Positions 40,831 through 41,111 of a stretch of DNA of 41,111 bases are shown here, one piece after another. A model generated the notes under the pieces. That model did no database searches. It was not told the origin of the DNA and was given only the letters and a program-made list of their open reading frames with translations. The position numbers and the translations under genes were made by a program. The stretch spans positions 1 through 41,111 of the forward strand of contig JAGAMN010000036.1 of assembly GCA_017624715.1 (NCBI GenBank), given 5' to 3'. The stretch comes from Oscillospiraceae bacterium. GTDB lineage: Bacteria; Bacillota; Clostridia; Oscillospirales; Oscillospiraceae. Positions within the stretch are counted from its first letter, which is position 1; each line of letters begins with the position of its first letter.

Positions 40831-40985
40831 ACCAACACCTCCCGGCTTCCATTTTCACAATAAAGGACAGTTTTCCAAAAGTCCAGCGAGAATCGGATGA
40901 ATTTTTTGTAAAATTTTGGGGCTTCATGCTCCAGGTGAACGTTTGTGATTAGTTGTGCATTGCCCCGGTGTGGGGCTGTTTTCAT
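40827..40985 (-). CDS. 52-residue protein, first of the recombinase unit
   Basis: A short frame beginning M-K-T-A-P-H-R-G-N-A-Q-L-I-T-N-V-H and ending C-E-N-G-S-R-E-V-L-V. GGAGG lies nine bases before the ATG. Its stop overlaps the next ATG (ATGA). The central F-Y-K-K-F-I-R-F-S-L-D-F-W-K-T-V is amphipathic. The good ribosome site and coupling make it credible as a gene; no family is recognised. Confidence 0.6.
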   Translation of the reverse strand: MKTAPHRGNAQLITNVHLEHEAPKFYKKFIRFSLDFWKTVLYCENGSREVLV

Positions 40986-41014
40986 AGGCGTTATCCTCCA
41001 TAAAATAATAAGGT

Positions 41015-41037
41015 GACCGGCAATGTGCTTGCCGGTC
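41015..41037. terminator. Hairpin between two small accessory genes
   Basis: GACCGGCAA-TGTGC-TTGCCGGTC, a perfect 9-bp stem, between the partial gene at the window edge and the 52-residue gene. The minus-strand tail ACCTTATTATTTT is U-rich, so it may terminate leftward transcripts from the upstream gene. Confidence 0.6.
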
Positions 41038-41047
41038 TGATTTTTCT

Positions 41048-41111
41048 TTACATTCCTTGGTAGCCACGGCGCATTTGACGGGTGTAATAGTCGTCCGGTT
41101 CATCGTCTTCG
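41048..41111 (-). CDS. C-terminus of an unknown accessory protein
   Basis: A frame entering from the right edge ends E-D-D-E-P-D-D-Y-Y-T-R-Q-M-R-R-G-Y-Q-G-M then TAA at 41050-41048. Only 21 codons are visible, so no identification is possible. The acidic-then-basic tail and the following hairpin suggest a real gene end. Confidence 0.5.
   Translation of the reverse strand, partial: EDDEPDDYYTRQMRRGYQGM

Overview
The window looks like chromosomal DNA of a spore-forming, Gram-positive gut Clostridium of the Oscillospirales (Oscillospiraceae/Ruminococcaceae) type. The evidence is moderately high GC, strong GGAGG ribosome sites, spoVT, nrdR, a HrcA/CIRCE-controlled groESL, the glgC-glgD-glgA trio, SipW-type secretion, and many short GC-rich hairpin repeats of the kind scattered through these genomes. 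This placement is an inference, since no rRNA or other taxonomic marker is present.

Layout. 1-1.1 kb: the tip of an IS3-like transposase and an unknown membrane protein. 1.2-6.7 kb: housekeeping genes and small membrane proteins (spoVT, a VanZ-like protein, an SdpI-like protein, nrdR, a zinc phospholipase C-like protein, a histidine phosphatase), separated by hairpin repeats. 6.4-9.3 kb, minus strand: minD, an MgsA homologue with altered catalytic residues, hisS and a small unknown gene. 9.5-13.6 kb: groES-groEL behind a perfect CIRCE, then rny. 13.6-18.2 kb: a carbohydrate/sugar-acid operon (metallo-beta-lactamase-fold hydrolase, DgoD-like dehydratase, short-chain dehydrogenase, GH5-like glycosidase) divergent from an AraC regulator. 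18.2-22.0 kb: glycogen synthesis. 22.2-23.8 kb: mgtE behind a 21-codon leader reading frame.

24.3-34.3 kb holds the most distinctive locus. It is a minus-strand run of eight genes: a SipW-type signal peptidase, five small exported proteins with SipW-type signal regions and a common C-terminal A-[IVT]-Q-x-x-[GN] motif, a 1636-residue repeat adhesin with a Cys/His-rich insert, and a PPQTG cell-wall-anchor protein. A small XRE regulator is divergent from it. The arrangement recalls Bacillus tapA-sipW-tasA with SinR, but the gene content is different and larger. I read it as a multi-subunit surface fibre or biofilm-matrix system. A leftward intrinsic terminator lies between the regulator and sipW, and a pair of competing hairpins lies inside the operon.

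34.4-41.1 kb: a J-domain-like membrane protein without HPD, an SGNH hydrolase, a lipoprotein whose ribosome site points to an AUA start, and a mobile accessory region. That region carries a large serine recombinase with small coupled upstream genes, two SHOCT-type membrane proteins and a CPBP protease. Each of its three gene blocks ends in a copy of one gene-end module: a coding tail reading A-P-Q-A-A-I-K, a stop, and a hairpin. The recombinase frame appears shifted away from its tail and runs through its own terminator.

No tRNA, rRNA, CRISPR array or replication origin was recognised.
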